Under the pieces are notes generated by a model that made no database searches, had not been told where the DNA came from, and saw nothing but the letters and a program-made list of their open reading frames with translations. From Oceanisphaera psychrotolerans (GTDB lineage Bacteria > Pseudomonadota > Gammaproteobacteria > Enterobacterales > Aeromonadaceae): a DNA stretch of 64,000 nucleotides. The position numbers and the translations under genes were made by a program. Location of the stretch: the NCBI RefSeq assembly GCF_001870485.1, contig NZ_MDKE01000044.1, forward strand, positions 62,001 through 126,000. Direction: 5' to 3'. This document shows, piece by piece, positions 18,761 to 27,340 of the stretch (the stretch's first letter is position 1; each line of letters starts with the position of its first letter).

Positions 18761-18993
18761 TGTCGGAGCTGGCCTGGGCCCTGGTGGCCCCCTTGAATAT
18801 CTTTCTGTTTCTGGTGGTGCCCATCTGGCTGGTGCTGCATTATCGCAGCAAGCGCCGGCTCGACGAGGGGCTGGACGAGACTGCCCGTCAACGACTGGAG
18901 CAGAGTCTGGCGCAGGCGGAACAATTGGCCGAGCGGGTCACCACCCTGGAGCGGCTGCTGGATCAGGAGGTACCCGGATGGCGTCAACCTTGA
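18760..18993 (+). CDS. pspB: Phage shock protein B
   Basis: 77 residues: one N-terminal transmembrane helix (LVAPLNIFLFLVVPIWLVLHY) followed by a charged coiled coil with a leucine repeat (LEQSLAQAEQLAERVTTLERLL). PspB and PspC form the inner-membrane sensor that draws PspA away from PspF. It overlaps pspA by one base and pspC by 16 bases. Confidence 0.95.
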   Translation: MSELAWALVAPLNIFLFLVVPIWLVLHYRSKRRLDEGLDETARQRLEQSLAQAEQLAERVTTLERLLDQEVPGWRQP

Positions 18994-19370
18994 TAAACCT
19001 GTATCGCGACAAGCGTAACGCCAAGCTCGGCGGCGTCTGTGCCGGCATTGCGCGCAAGGCCGAAGTCGAGCCCTGGCTGGTGCGGGTGCTGGCGCTGACC
19101 GGTCTGGTGTTTGCCACTTTTCTGACCTTTGTACTCTACATCGCCGCCTGGCTGCTGCTGGAAGATCTGCCGGTGAAGGAAGAGGCGGAGCCGCAGTCTC
19201 ATGTCAAAACCGCCGGCTGGCAGTCGGGGTTGTCGGCGCAAGAGGCACTGACCCGGCTCGAAGGCCGGTTGCAGCAGCTGAATGGCCGGGTGGCAAAAAT
19301 GGAGCAACTGCTGACCTCACGGGAGTTTCGTCTGCGACGGGAATTCCATGATTTGGGTAAAGATCGATGA
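18978..19370 (+). CDS. pspC: Phage shock protein C
   Basis: 130 residues. N-terminal PspC domain: LYRDKRNAKLGGVCAGIARK, then EPWLVRVLALTGLVFATF and a transmembrane helix FVLYIAAWLLLEDLP; a coiled coil fills the C terminus. The ATG at 18978 is preceded by CAGGAGG inside pspB. Its stop overlaps ycjX. No pspD or pspE follows; the operon continues directly into ycjXF. Confidence 0.95.
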   Translation: MASTLINLYRDKRNAKLGGVCAGIARKAEVEPWLVRVLALTGLVFATFLTFVLYIAAWLLLEDLPVKEEAEPQSHVKTAGWQSGLSAQEALTRLEGRLQQLNGRVAKMEQLLTSREFRLRREFHDLGKDR

Positions 19371-20770
19371 GCAGGACGCCACTGGAGCAGTGGCGTAACC
19401 GGGCCGGCGCCTGGGTGCAGCGGGGCCTGGACCAACGCTTGCGGCTAGCGGTAACGGGACTGAGCCGCAGTGGCAAGACCGCCTTTATCACCAGCCTGGT
19501 CAACCAGCTGGAACACGCCGGGCTGGATGCCCGTCTGCCGCATTGGCCGCCGGCGGCGGAGGGGCGGCTGCTCGGCATACAGCGGGTGCCCAGCCGACAC
19601 CATCATGTGCCGGTCTTCGGTTACGAGGCGGCCCTGAACCAGCTGTCGGCCACGCCGCCCTGCTGGCCCGAGCCGACCCGGGGCATTAGCGAAATAACCC
19701 TCGCCATCCGTTACCGGCCCAAAAACCGGCTCAAGCGCAAGCTGCAGGATACCGCCACTCTCTATCTGGAAATCGTCGACTACCCGGGTGAATGGCTGCT
19801 GGATCTGCCACTGCTGGGCATGAGTTATGCCGAGTGGAGCGAGCAACAGCGGCAGCTGCTGCAGACCCCGGCGCTGGCCGGGCTGGCTACGCCCTGGTTG
19901 CAGGCCGGCGCTTTACTTGCCGCCGACAGCCCCGCCGACGATGGCAAACTGGCACCGTTGGCGGCGGCCTATACCCAGTGGCTGCACGACATCAAGCGCG
20001 AGTGCGGCGCCTATCTGGTGCAACCGGGGCGTTTCATTCTGCCCGGCGAATACCGGGATGCGCCCATGCTGCAGTTTGTCCCCTGGGTATGGGGCGAGGC
20101 GCCGGGCGGACTGAATGACAGCCACCATTACGGCATGATGGCCGCACGCTTCGAACATTACAAAAAGCATCTGGTGCAGGGCTTTTATCGGGACTTCTTT
20201 GCCGGTTTCGATCGCCAGATAGTGCTGGTGGACTGCCTGACGCCGCTCAATCGCGGGCCCGACAGCTTCGCCGATCTGCGCCGGGCGCTGAACGCCATCT
20301 TGCAGAGCTTCGAATACGGCAAAAGCGGCTGGTGGCAACGACTGTTTTCCCCGCGCATCGACAAGTTGCTGTTTGCCGCCACCAAGGCCGATCATCTGAC
20401 GCCGGATCAGCATGGTCGGCTGGCTACCCTGCTCGGCACCCTGGTGCGGGGCGGGCATCGGCATGCGCGCTTGTCCGGCATCGACATCCATACCCTGGCA
20501 CTGGCGGCGATTCGCGCCACCAGCAGCGGCCGGGTCAGCCACCGGGGCGAAACCATACCGGCACTGCAAGGCCGGCGACGGGACAATCTGGACGCGGTGG
20601 CCCTGTATCCGGGCGAGGTGCCCGAATCATTGCCCGATGCGGCCTTCTGGCAGCAGCAGGGCTTCGACTTTACCGAATTCGCCCCGCCCGAGTGGCAGCC
20701 GGAACAGCCGCTGCCCCATTTGCGCCTGGATCAGGCGCTGGCGTTTCTGTTGGGAGACAAATTATCGTGA
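19367..20770 (+). CDS. ycjX: YcjX family GTPase-like protein, psp-linked
   Basis: 467 residues of the DUF463/YcjX family. A P-loop is visible near the N terminus in LAVTGLSRSGKTAFITSLVNQL (GLSRSGKT), and LYLEIVDYPGEWLLDLPLL resembles a G3 DxxG-type switch with a Tyr-Pro insert typical of YcjX. LLFAATKADHL provides a TKAD G4-like motif. YcjX is a stress-induced nucleotide-binding protein co-regulated with psp. Here it is fused into the psp operon by a 4-bp overlap with pspC. Confidence 0.93.
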   Translation: MSRTPLEQWRNRAGAWVQRGLDQRLRLAVTGLSRSGKTAFITSLVNQLEHAGLDARLPHWPPAAEGRLLGIQRVPSRHHHVPVFGYEAALNQLSATPPCWPEPTRGISEITLAIRYRPKNRLKRKLQDTATLYLEIVDYPGEWLLDLPLLGMSYAEWSEQQRQLLQTPALAGLATPWLQAGALLAADSPADDGKLAPLAAAYTQWLHDIKRECGAYLVQPGRFILPGEYRDAPMLQFVPWVWGEAPGGLNDSHHYGMMAARFEHYKKHLVQGFYRDFFAGFDRQIVLVDCLTPLNRGPDSFADLRRALNAILQSFEYGKSGWWQRLFSPRIDKLLFAATKADHLTPDQHGRLATLLGTLVRGGHRHARLSGIDIHTLALAAIRATSSGRVSHRGETIPALQGRRRDNLDAVALYPGEVPESLPDAAFWQQQGFDFTEFAPPEWQPEQPLPHLRLDQALAFLLGDKLS

Positions 20771-21780
20771 CATTGAAAGGCAAGGTGATCCTGGATCAAC
20801 CGCTGAAATCATCGCAGCAACAACCGGAGTCCGCCCCCCTGCGTCCCGGTCAGCTACTGGAGCAGGATGACTTTATCGCGCTGGACGAGACCCCGGAGCC
20901 GATGCTGGCCGAGAGTCTGCGGCCCGGTCGCCGGCACTGGCTGTGGTGGAGTGGCCTCGGCCTGTTGCTGACCTTGTTGCTGGTGCATTCCGCCCTCGGT
21001 CTGTGGCAGACCTGGCAGGACAACCGCCTGCTCGGGGTGGCCTGGAGCCTGACCATCATACTGCTGGCGCTGGCGGCGCTGGGCCGGTTGTGGCGGGAGC
21101 TGAGGCTGTTGCGCACCCTGGATCGGGTGTCGCGTCAGCAGGCGAGAGCCGAACAGTTGCTGGCGGAGCAGGGCAGTGGTCAGGCGCGGCCATTCTGCGA
21201 GCAGCTGGCCGCGCGCAGCGGCCTGGACAGTTCCGATGCCTTCCAGAGCTGGCAGCAGGGCCTGACCGACCAGGAACTGGACGCCGAGGTGCTCACCCTC
21301 TACAGCCGGCAGGTGCTGAGCGTGCAGGACCGACAGGCCCGGGCAAGGGTGCTGAAATGGTCCGGCGAGGCGGCGGTGATGGTGGCGGCCAGCCCCCTGG
21401 CGGCGGTGGACATGCTGCTGGTGCTGTGGCGCAACCTGAAGATGATTGAAGACATCAGCCAGTGCTACGGCATTCGTCTGGGCGGTCTGAGCCGGTTGCG
21501 GCTGATCCGCCAGGTGTTGCATCACATGCTGTATGTGGGCGTATCGGAGGCGGCCATCGATGCCGGTATGGACCTGCTCGGGCTGGAGCTCGCCGGGCGA
21601 CTGTCAGCCCGGGCCGGGCAGGGGGTGGGTGCCGGTTTGCTCACCGCCAGGCTGGGCCTGCAGACCATGAGCTTGTGTCGCCCCGTGCCCTGGCAGGGTG
21701 ATGAGAAAAAACAGCTGGGGGGTATTCGCCGGGCGCTGGTCGACAAGGTGGCCCGATTGATGACCAACAGCGGACAATAA
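20767..21780 (+). CDS. ycjF: YcjF/TIGR01620 family inner-membrane protein
   Basis: 337 residues from a GTG at 20767 that overlaps the ycjX stop. Two adjacent transmembrane segments (about residues 60-78 and 88-105: WLWWSGLGLLLTLLLVHSAL and LGVAWSLTIILLALAALGRL) are followed by the conserved family domain: ASPLAAVDMLLVLWRNLKMI, YGIRLGGLSRLRLIRQVL and GQGVGAGLLTARLGLQTM. The partner of YcjX in the phage-shock regulon; molecular function unknown. Last gene of the psp operon. Confidence 0.93.
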   Translation: MTLKGKVILDQPLKSSQQQPESAPLRPGQLLEQDDFIALDETPEPMLAESLRPGRRHWLWWSGLGLLLTLLLVHSALGLWQTWQDNRLLGVAWSLTIILLALAALGRLWRELRLLRTLDRVSRQQARAEQLLAEQGSGQARPFCEQLAARSGLDSSDAFQSWQQGLTDQELDAEVLTLYSRQVLSVQDRQARARVLKWSGEAAVMVAASPLAAVDMLLVLWRNLKMIEDISQCYGIRLGGLSRLRLIRQVLHHMLYVGVSEAAIDAGMDLLGLELAGRLSARAGQGVGAGLLTARLGLQTMSLCRPVPWQGDEKKQLGGIRRALVDKVARLMTNSGQ

Positions 21781-21814
21781 GTCACGGTCGACAAAACACT
21801 CGCTAGGCCAAAAA

Positions 21815-21828
21815 TGTAAGCGCTTTCA
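21815..21828. promoter_or_regulatory. LacI/GalR-type palindrome without an obvious target
   Basis: TGTAAGCGCTTTCA is a palindrome with a single mismatched pair and the AAGCGCTT core used by many LacI-family repressors. It sits between ycjF and the tRNA genes and no sugar gene is adjacent. Confidence 0.3.
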
Positions 21829-21983
21829 TAAATTGGTTGTCGTTTGTGTAAACTGCCGTATATAGTGTGGCTTACAGGAAGGGTCAGGCAGCCGGACGGA
21901 AAGTCGGCGTGTTAACGACGGTTTGGGATCGACGTGGTGTTGCGGCACAGTCTGGCTGGCCTTGAGGGTGGTGAGCCGGAAGC

Positions 21984-22060
21984 TGGGGTGACCGACGGGG
22001 CTCGAACCCGCGACAACCGGAATCACAATCCGGGACTCTACCAACTGAGCTACGGTCACC
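21984..22060 (-). tRNA. tRNA-His (GTG)
   Basis: 77 nt on the minus strand, GGTGACCGTAGCTCAG at the 5' end with the extra G-1 typical of tRNA-His, anticodon loop TTGTGAT, T-loop GGTTCGAGCC and an encoded 3' CCA. It lies 5 bp downstream of tRNA-Arg in the same transcript. Confidence 0.98.
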
Positions 22061-22065
22061 AAAGA

Positions 22066-22142
22066 TGGCGCGCCCTGCAGGACTCGAACCTGCGACCACC
22101 CGCTTAGAAGGCGGGTGCTCTATCCAGCTGAGCTAAGGGCGC
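22066..22142 (-). tRNA. tRNA-Arg (TCT)
   Basis: 77 nt on the minus strand, GCGCCCTTAGCTCAG at the 5' end, anticodon loop CTTCTAA, acceptor stem closed by GGGCGC and encoded CCA; almost identical in the arms to E. coli argU. First gene of a two-tRNA transcript. Confidence 0.98.
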
Positions 22143-22188
22143 TTTTGGGCGTATCCGCTGCAGCAGGGCTGCGACGTAACGGGGCGGG

Positions 22189-22217
22189 ATAATACCTATT
22201 TGCTTTACGGGGGTCAA
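22189..22217 (-). promoter_or_regulatory. Sigma70 promoter of the tRNA operon
   Basis: On the minus strand: TTGACC (-35), a 17-bp spacer, TATTAT (-10), followed by a very GC-rich discriminator CCCGCCCCG. The discriminator is typical of stable-RNA promoters under stringent control. Confidence 0.85.
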
Positions 22218-22218
22218 C

Positions 22219-22250
22219 GGCTTTATCCGACCGGCGTGACGGATAAAGCC
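22219..22250. repeat. Perfect 11-bp inverted repeat upstream of folD
   Basis: GGCTTTATCCG (22219-22229) and CGGATAAAGCC (22240-22250) form an uninterrupted stem with a 10-nt loop. It lies between the tRNA promoter and folD. No T run follows, so it may be an operator or mRNA structure rather than a terminator. Confidence 0.6.
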
Positions 22251-22325
22251 ACGGGCGCTTGCTTACCAAAGTCGGCAAAAAGTGCGACAATTGCCGCAGA
22301 TTTTTAAAGGGGAGAATAAACGCAG

Positions 22326-23183
22326 ATGTCAGCTCAAATCATCGATGGAAAAGCGATTGCAAAGGCGGTACGCAGTCAGGTGGCCGAACGTGTGGCCGAA
22401 CGGATCAGCGCGGGTAAACGCGCGCCGGGCCTGGCGGTGATACTGGTTGGTGCCAATCCGGCCTCTCAGGTCTATGTCGGCAGCAAACGCCGGGCCTGTG
22501 AAGAGGTCGGTTTTGTTTCCAAGTCTTACGATTTACCTATGGACACCACAGAGCAGCAATTGCTGAAACTGATCGATGAGCTGAACGAAGACACCAGCAT
22601 CGACGGTATTCTGGTGCAGTTGCCATTGCCGGCCCATATCGACAGCACCCTGGTGATCGAACGCATTCATCCCCACAAGGATGTGGACGGTTTCCATCCG
22701 TACAATGTCGGCCGTCTGGCCCAGCGTATTCCCGCGCTGCGTCCCTGCACCCCCAAGGGCATCATGACGTTGATTGAGCGCAGCCACATCAAGACCCACG
22801 GTCTTAACGCCGTGGTGGTGGGCGCATCCAATATCGTGGGTCGGCCCATGACCCTGGAACTGCTGCTGGCCGGTTGCACCACTACCACCTGCCATCGTTT
22901 TACCGAAGATCTCCAGGCGCAGGTGGAAAGAGCCGACCTGCTGGTGGTGGCGGTAGGTAAACCGAACTTTATTCCCGGTGACTGGGTCAAGCCCGGTGCC
23001 GTGGTGATCGATGTGGGCATCAACCGGCTGGACGACGGTCGACTGGTGGGCGATGTGGAATATGCGGTGGCCGCCGAGCGCGCCTCCTATATTACCCCGG
23101 TGCCCGGCGGCGTGGGTCCGATGACGGTGGCCTCGCTGATTGAAAACACCCTGATCGCCTGCGAGCGTTATCACGATCTGTAA
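22326..23183 (+). CDS. folD: Methylenetetrahydrofolate dehydrogenase / cyclohydrolase
   Basis: 285 residues, bifunctional FolD, which interconverts 5,10-methylene-, methenyl- and 10-formyl-tetrahydrofolate. Signatures: [22 protein letters not shown] with the catalytic Lys in SK(R), [23 protein letters not shown], the NADP-binding [17 protein letters not shown], and C-terminal [20 protein letters not shown]. Length and start match E. coli FolD (288 aa). A GGGGAG ribosome site precedes the ATG. Confidence 0.97.
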   Translation: MSAQIIDGKAIAKAVRSQVAERVAERISAGKRAPGLAVILVGANPASQVYVGSKRRACEEVGFVSKSYDLPMDTTEQQLLKLIDELNEDTSIDGILVQLPLPAHIDSTLVIERIHPHKDVDGFHPYNVGRLAQRIPALRPCTPKGIMTLIERSHIKTHGLNAVVVGASNIVGRPMTLELLLAGCTTTTCHRFTEDLQAQVERADLLVVAVGKPNFIPGDWVKPGAVVIDVGINRLDDGRLVGDVEYAVAAERASYITPVPGGVGPMTVASLIENTLIACERYHDL

Positions 23184-23232
23184 GCCGAGGTCGTCAGCAG
23201 GAATCTGGTAACAGCACCAATAAGGACAACCC

Positions 23233-24050
23233 ATGCAGTGGCCCGACAAGGATATGCTCTACACGGTAATCTTTGGTACCGAAACTCCGGCGGGCCGCCG
23301 CTTCGATATTGCCCTTATCGTGACCATTCTGCTGTCTATCGCCGTATTGCTGTTGGACTCGATAGGTTCGGTGCGGGCGCAATACGGTGATGTCCTGTAC
23401 GGGCTGGAGTGGTTTTTTACCCTGGCTTTTACCCTGGAATACGGCGTGCGGGTCTATTGCTCCCAGAACCGGCTCGCCTATGTCCGCAGCTTTTACGGCA
23501 TTATCGACCTGCTGGCGGTGATGCGACCTATCTGGCCATCTTCATTCCCGGTGCCAGCCTGCTGATGATGATACGTCTGCTGCGGGTATTGCGGATTTTC
23601 CGCATTCTCAAGCTGATGCGTTACGTCAACGAGGCCAATGTACTGCTGCGCTCGCTCAATCAGAGCCGGCGCAAGATCCTGGTGTTCTTCAGCAGCCTCT
23701 TTATCCTGGTCACCCTGTTCGGCTCGCTGCTCTATGTGGTGGAAGGGCCGGAAAACGGGTTTACCAGCATCCCCCTCAGTATTTACTGGGCCATCGTCAC
23801 CATCACCACCGTCGGCTTTGGCGATATCACGCCGCAGACCCCGCTGGGTCAGGCCATTGCCGCCGTCACCATGCTGATGGGTTACGCCATTATTGCGGTG
23901 CCTACCGGTATTCTCAGTGCCGAGCTGGGGCGGGAAATGCGGCGGGAATACGATCATCGTCATTGCCCCCAGTGTGACAAGGGCGGGCATGATCAGGATG
24001 CCAGTTATTGCAAGTATTGCGGGGGAGAAATGGAGCTGCCGCAGGATTAA
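23233..24050 (+). pseudogene. Voltage-gated-type potassium channel split by a 1-bp frameshift
   Basis: The first frame (23233-23565) gives S1-S3 of an ion-channel voltage-sensor domain (AGRRFDIALIVTILLSIAVL, EWFFTLAFTLEYGVRVY, YGIIDLLAVM). The second frame continues from TYLAIFIP through an arginine-rich S4 (RLLRVLRIFRILKLMRYV), S5, the pore with selectivity filter TTVGFGD, S6 and a C-terminal zinc ribbon (CPQC and CKYC). The break is at 23523: ATGCGACC, where ATGGCGACC restores LLAVMATYLAIF. Both halves are otherwise intact, so a missing G from sequencing error is as likely as a real mutation. The zinc-ribbon tail is a notable feature. Confidence 0.85.
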
Positions 24051-24138
24051 TATCAATCCCGGGAAGCACCTGTGCACCTTTGGGGACTCGGCCCGGAGGC
24101 GATACCCTCAGCTACCACGGCGCACATGAATACCAATA

Positions 24139-24158
24139 AAGGGAGCCTCGGCTCCCTT
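24139..24158. terminator. Hairpin terminator between the channel gene and the small lipoprotein
   Basis: AAGGGAGC-ctcg-GCTCCCTT, 8-bp perfect stem with tetraloop; on the minus strand it is followed by TATT. It sits 8 bp after the lipoprotein stop and can serve the convergent channel gene too. Confidence 0.75.
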
Positions 24159-24166
24159 GTCAGTGA

Positions 24167-24514
24167 TTATTGCTCTTTGCTGTCGTCCATCAGGGCGTCC
24201 AGCTTGCGGTCGGCTTCGGCCGCGGCGTCATCCATGGCCTGCTCCATTTCTGCCGCCTGTTCGCTGACGGTGTCCTTGAGGCTGTCGGCAGCTTCATCCA
24301 GCTGCTCGCCCATTTTTTCCATGGTGCCCTGTTCTTCCATACCCAGAGCTTCTTGTGTTTCGTCAGCCATTTCCTGGCTCTGCTCCTGCACATTTTCGAT
24401 GGCTTCATCCATCTTTTCGCCAGCCTGCTCGGCGCCGCCCTTGTTATCACAGGCGGCCATGCCAAAAGCGGTCACAGAGGTCAATAACAACACATTAAGC
24501 CATGATTTCTTCAT
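24167..24514 (-). CDS. Small acidic alpha-helical lipoprotein (function unknown)
   Basis: 115 residues. N-terminal signal MKKSWLNVLLLTSVTAFGMA followed by AC gives a plausible lipobox with Cys at 22. The rest (DNKGGAEQAGEKMDEAIENV and onward) is rich in Glu, Ala, Asp, Gln and Met and looks like a long amphipathic helix or coiled coil, similar in style to LEA-like or Lpp-like envelope proteins. I do not recognise a family. A similarly composed lipoprotein lies 290 bp further on the same strand, each with its own terminator. Confidence 0.75.
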   Translation of the reverse strand: MKKSWLNVLLLTSVTAFGMAACDNKGGAEQAGEKMDEAIENVQEQSQEMADETQEALGMEEQGTMEKMGEQLDEAADSLKDTVSEQAAEMEQAMDDAAAEADRKLDALMDDSKEQ

Positions 24515-24771
24515 CTTCTGCTCCTCGCTGGGGATAGTTGGCGGCCGGAGCCGCTATTTTGTTTTACCTTACTAGTAATAGCGCAGACACCGGGGAAACA
24601 ACAGTAGGTCAAGGATTTAAAAATACCGGGCTATTTTAAAATAGGCATATAAATCAATTATTAATGGATGATTGCGAATCAGGTTGACGCAGGTCTCGCG
24701 GCAGATGGTGGTGACAATATGACGAGGGTTGTCATTTGTTGCTCCGAAAAGAAGCGACACCGGGATTGAAA

Positions 24772-24796
24772 AGGCCGCAACCGGTGGCTGCGGCCT
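24772..24796 (-). terminator. Terminator of the second small lipoprotein gene
   Basis: AGGCCGCA (24772-24779) pairs with TGCGGCCT (24789-24796); on the minus strand the stem is followed by TTTC. It begins 6 bp after the gene's stop. The rest of 24515-24771 holds no gene I can support. Confidence 0.8.
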
Positions 24797-24801
24797 GCCT
24801 G

Positions 24802-25113
24802 TCAGGGCTCCAGGGTGTGTTCCAGTATTTCATCCAGACGTTCCTGCGCTTCCTGCGCTTCCTGCGCTTCCTGCGCTTCCTGCGAGGCCTCCTGTACGGT
24901 CTCCTCGATCTGCGCTTTCTGCTGCTCGATCACTTCAGGCTCCGGCTGGCTGTCCGCTGTCTCGGTGGCATGCTGCGAAGGTGGCGCAGATGGCACGGTA
25001 TTATTCACCACCTCATCGATGTTATCGCCGATATCACTCGCCGGACCTTCCGGCTCACAGCCGGTCAGGCCGAGCAGGGCGGACAGGAATACGGCGGGAA
25101 GAAAGGTTCGCAT
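24802..25113 (-). CDS. Small lipoprotein with a QEA tripeptide repeat
   Basis: 103 residues. Signal MRTFLPAVFLSALLGLTGC with a clear lipobox LTGC (Cys19), a short Pro/Ser-rich linker, then a helical Glu/Gln/Ala tail in which QEA is repeated about five times because of a 9-bp tandem DNA repeat. No known family recognised. The ATG at 25111-25113 is chosen because the signal peptide begins there; an upstream extension lacks any feature. It is flanked by terminators on both sides, so it is probably monocistronic. Confidence 0.75.
   Translation of the reverse strand: MRTFLPAVFLSALLGLTGCEPEGPASDIGDNIDEVVNNTVPSAPPSQHATETADSQPEPEVIEQQKAQIEETVQEASQEAQEAQEAQEAQERLDEILEHTLEP
24841..24884 (+). repeat. 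9-bp tandem repeat (TTCCTGCGC, about five units)
   Basis: Four perfect copies of TTCCTGCGC followed by TTCCTGCG. On the minus strand they encode consecutive Gln-Glu-Ala units of the lipoprotein. Because the unit is a multiple of three, copy number changes would alter length without a frameshift. Confidence 0.95.
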
Positions 25114-25167
25114 TGCAAGGCTCCTTGAACAAGTTGGTGTTGGCCGTAATGGCTTGCCAAAAAAACA

Positions 25168-25187
25168 GGGCACCAATTATGGTGCCC
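25168..25187 (-). terminator. Terminator of cysS
   Basis: GGGCACCA-atta-TGGTGCCC, an 8-bp perfect stem; on the minus strand it is followed by TG and a run of seven T (25159-25165). Confidence 0.88.
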
Positions 25188-25239
25188 ATGATGATGATTT
25201 CAAGGTCTGCCGCCGCAGGCAAATAGCCGCACGGGCGTG

Positions 25240-26619
25240 TTATTTACGGCGCCAGCGGGTGCCCTCGGGGCCGTCTTCCAGCACGATGCCCATGGCGGTG
25301 AGGCTGTCCCGTGCCGCGTCGGCGGCGGCCCAGTCCTTGTTCTTGCGGGCATCCAGACGTGCCTGGATCAGACGCTCGATTTCGGCCACCTCGTCATCGG
25401 CGCCGGCATCGCCGCGCAGAAAGGTCTCGGGATCCTGCTGCAGCAGGCCCAGCACCCCTGCCAGTTCGCGCAGTCGACCGGCCAGCCCGGCGGCGGTGGC
25501 GTCGTCCTTGCCCTTGAGTCGGTTGATTTCACGAGTCAGATCAAACAGCACCGAGTAGGCTTCGGGCGTATTGAAGTCGTCGTTCATGGCGGTCTTGAAG
25601 CGAGTCACAAACTCCTCGCCACCCGCCGCCTCGATCACCGGCAGTCCGCGCAGGGCGGTATAGAAGCGCTCCAGCGCGGTGCGGGCCTTGTTCAGGTTGT
25701 CGTCCGAGTAGTTGAGCTGGCTGCGATAGTGGCCGGAGAGCAGGAAATAACGGATGGTTTCGCCGTCAAAATGCCCCAGCACGTCGCGGATGGTGAAGAA
25801 GTTGCCCAATGACTTGGACATTTTTTCCTGATCCACCATCACCATGCCCGAATGCATCCAGGTGTTGACATAGGGGCTGTGGTTGGCACAGCAGCTCTGG
25901 GCAATTTCGTTTTCGTGGTGCGGAAACTGCAGATCCGAGCCGCCGCCGTGAATGTCGAAATGCTTGCCCAGGTGCTTGCCGTTCATGGCCGAACATTCGA
26001 TGTGCCAGCCGGGACGACCCGGACCCCAGGGAGATTCCCAGCTCGGCTCGCCGGGCTTGGACTGCTTCCACAGCACGAAATCGAGCGGGCTGCGCTTGGC
26101 CAGCTCCACCTCGACCCGGGCGCCGGCCTGCAATTGATCCAGATTCTGGCCCGACAACTTGCCGTAGTCGTTGAAGCTGCTCACTTCAAACAGCACGTCA
26201 CCGTTATCGGCCACATAGGCATGGCCGTCTTCGAGCAGGGTCTGCACCATGCTAATGATTTCGGGAATGTGCTGGGTGGCCTTGGGCTCGATGTCGGGAC
26301 GGGCGATATGCAGGGCGTCGAAGTCGCGGTACATGTCGGCGGTGAGCCGCTCGGTCAGGGCGTCACAGCTTTCACCGTTTTCGGCCGCACGTTTGATGAT
26401 TTTGTCGTCGATGTCGGTGATGTTACGCACAAACGTCAGGTCGTAACCCTGGTAGCGCAGGTAGCGGGTAACCACGTCGAAGGCGACGAAGGTACGGCCA
26501 TGGCCGATATGGCAGAGATCGTAAATGGTGACACCACAGACGTACATGCCGACCTTGCCGGGTACCAGAGGGATGAATTCTTCTTTTTGTCGGGTCAGGG
26601 AGTTGTAGATTTTTAGCAT
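25240..26619 (-). CDS. cysS: Cysteinyl-tRNA synthetase
   Basis: 459 residues, class I synthetase. HIGH motif as HIGHGRTF (about 37-44), zinc ligands Cys28 (CGVTIYD), the GWHIECSAM segment with Cys and the HHENEIAQS His/Glu pair; KMSKS motif [10 protein letters not shown]. The C-terminal anticodon-binding region follows. Length and start match E. coli CysS (461 aa). It diverges from ppiB, the same arrangement as in E. coli and many relatives. Confidence 0.98.
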   Translation of the reverse strand: MLKIYNSLTRQKEEFIPLVPGKVGMYVCGVTIYDLCHIGHGRTFVAFDVVTRYLRYQGYDLTFVRNITDIDDKIIKRAAENGESCDALTERLTADMYRDFDALHIARPDIEPKATQHIPEIISMVQTLLEDGHAYVADNGDVLFEVSSFNDYGKLSGQNLDQLQAGARVEVELAKRSPLDFVLWKQSKPGEPSWESPWGPGRPGWHIECSAMNGKHLGKHFDIHGGGSDLQFPHHENEIAQSCCANHSPYVNTWMHSGMVMVDQEKMSKSLGNFFTIRDVLGHFDGETIRYFLLSGHYRSQLNYSDDNLNKARTALERFYTALRGLPVIEAAGGEEFVTRFKTAMNDDFNTPEAYSVLFDLTREINRLKGKDDATAAGLAGRLRELAGVLGLLQQDPETFLRGDAGADDEVAEIERLIQARLDARKNKDWAAADAARDSLTAMGIVLEDGPEGTRWRRK

Positions 26620-26765
26620 GATTCCACGTCTTGGTGAGGAGTATTAGTCGATACGTATTGAACCTTTAATGGCCATTCGGTGCAAGCCTTGCGACCCTGG
26701 GGGTTCGCTAAAGCGGCCGCTTGCGTTAAAATCGGACCCTGAACCTACTTATCTGGATAATTATC

Positions 26766-27263
26766 ATGGTCACACTGCACACTACTTATGGCGACATCAC
26801 CCTGAACCTGTTCGCCGACAAGGCCCCGGAGACCGTGGCCAATTTCCTGCAATACTGCCGCGATGGCCACTACGACAACACCCTGTTTCACCGCGTCATC
26901 GACGGTTTCATGATCCAGGGCGGCGGTTACGGCCCCGGTTTTGAAGAAAAGGAAACCCGTGCTCCGGTCAAGAATGAAGCCGACAACGGTCTGTCCAACA
27001 AGGTCGGTACCGTCGCCATGGCACGTACCATGGAGCCGCACTCCGCCACCGCCCAGTTCTTTATCAACGTCAACGACAACGACTTCCTGAACTTCAAGTC
27101 CGCCACCAGCCAGGGCTACGGCTACTGTGTGTTCGGTGAAGTGGTTGAAGGCATGGACGTGGTCAACAAGCTGAAGGGTGTGGCCACCGGTACCCGTGGT
27201 TACATGCATCAGGACGTGCCGGTAGACGACGTGCTGATCACCGGCGTGACCGTCAGCGAATAA
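26766..27263 (+). CDS. ppiB: Peptidyl-prolyl cis-trans isomerase B (cyclophilin)
   Basis: 165 residues, cytoplasmic cyclophilin. Active-site segments: [18 protein letters not shown] with the catalytic Arg, [20 protein letters not shown], and the C-terminal [21 protein letters not shown]. No signal peptide, so cytoplasmic like E. coli PpiB (164 aa). Divergent from cysS and followed by a strong terminator before lpxH. Confidence 0.98.
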   Translation: MVTLHTTYGDITLNLFADKAPETVANFLQYCRDGHYDNTLFHRVIDGFMIQGGGYGPGFEEKETRAPVKNEADNGLSNKVGTVAMARTMEPHSATAQFFINVNDNDFLNFKSATSQGYGYCVFGEVVEGMDVVNKLKGVATGTRGYMHQDVPVDDVLITGVTVSE

Positions 27264-27294
27264 GTCTTTTGTCTGGCGAACATCGTCATGAATA

Positions 27295-27324
27295 AAAAAT
27301 GCCCGCCCTTGAGCGGGCATTTTT
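27295..27324. terminator. Strong bidirectional terminator between ppiB and lpxH
   Basis: AAAAATGCCCGC (27295-27306), loop CCTTGA, GCGGGCATTTTT (27313-27324): 12-bp perfect stem flanked by A and T runs. It ends only 16 bp before the lpxH start codon. Confidence 0.95.
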
Positions 27325-27340
27325 AACCCTTTTTAAAATC

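Noticed and set aside
24841-24884. Possible CRISPR-like repeat
   Set aside because: Unit is 9 bp, contiguous without spacers and lies within a coding frame as QEA codons.
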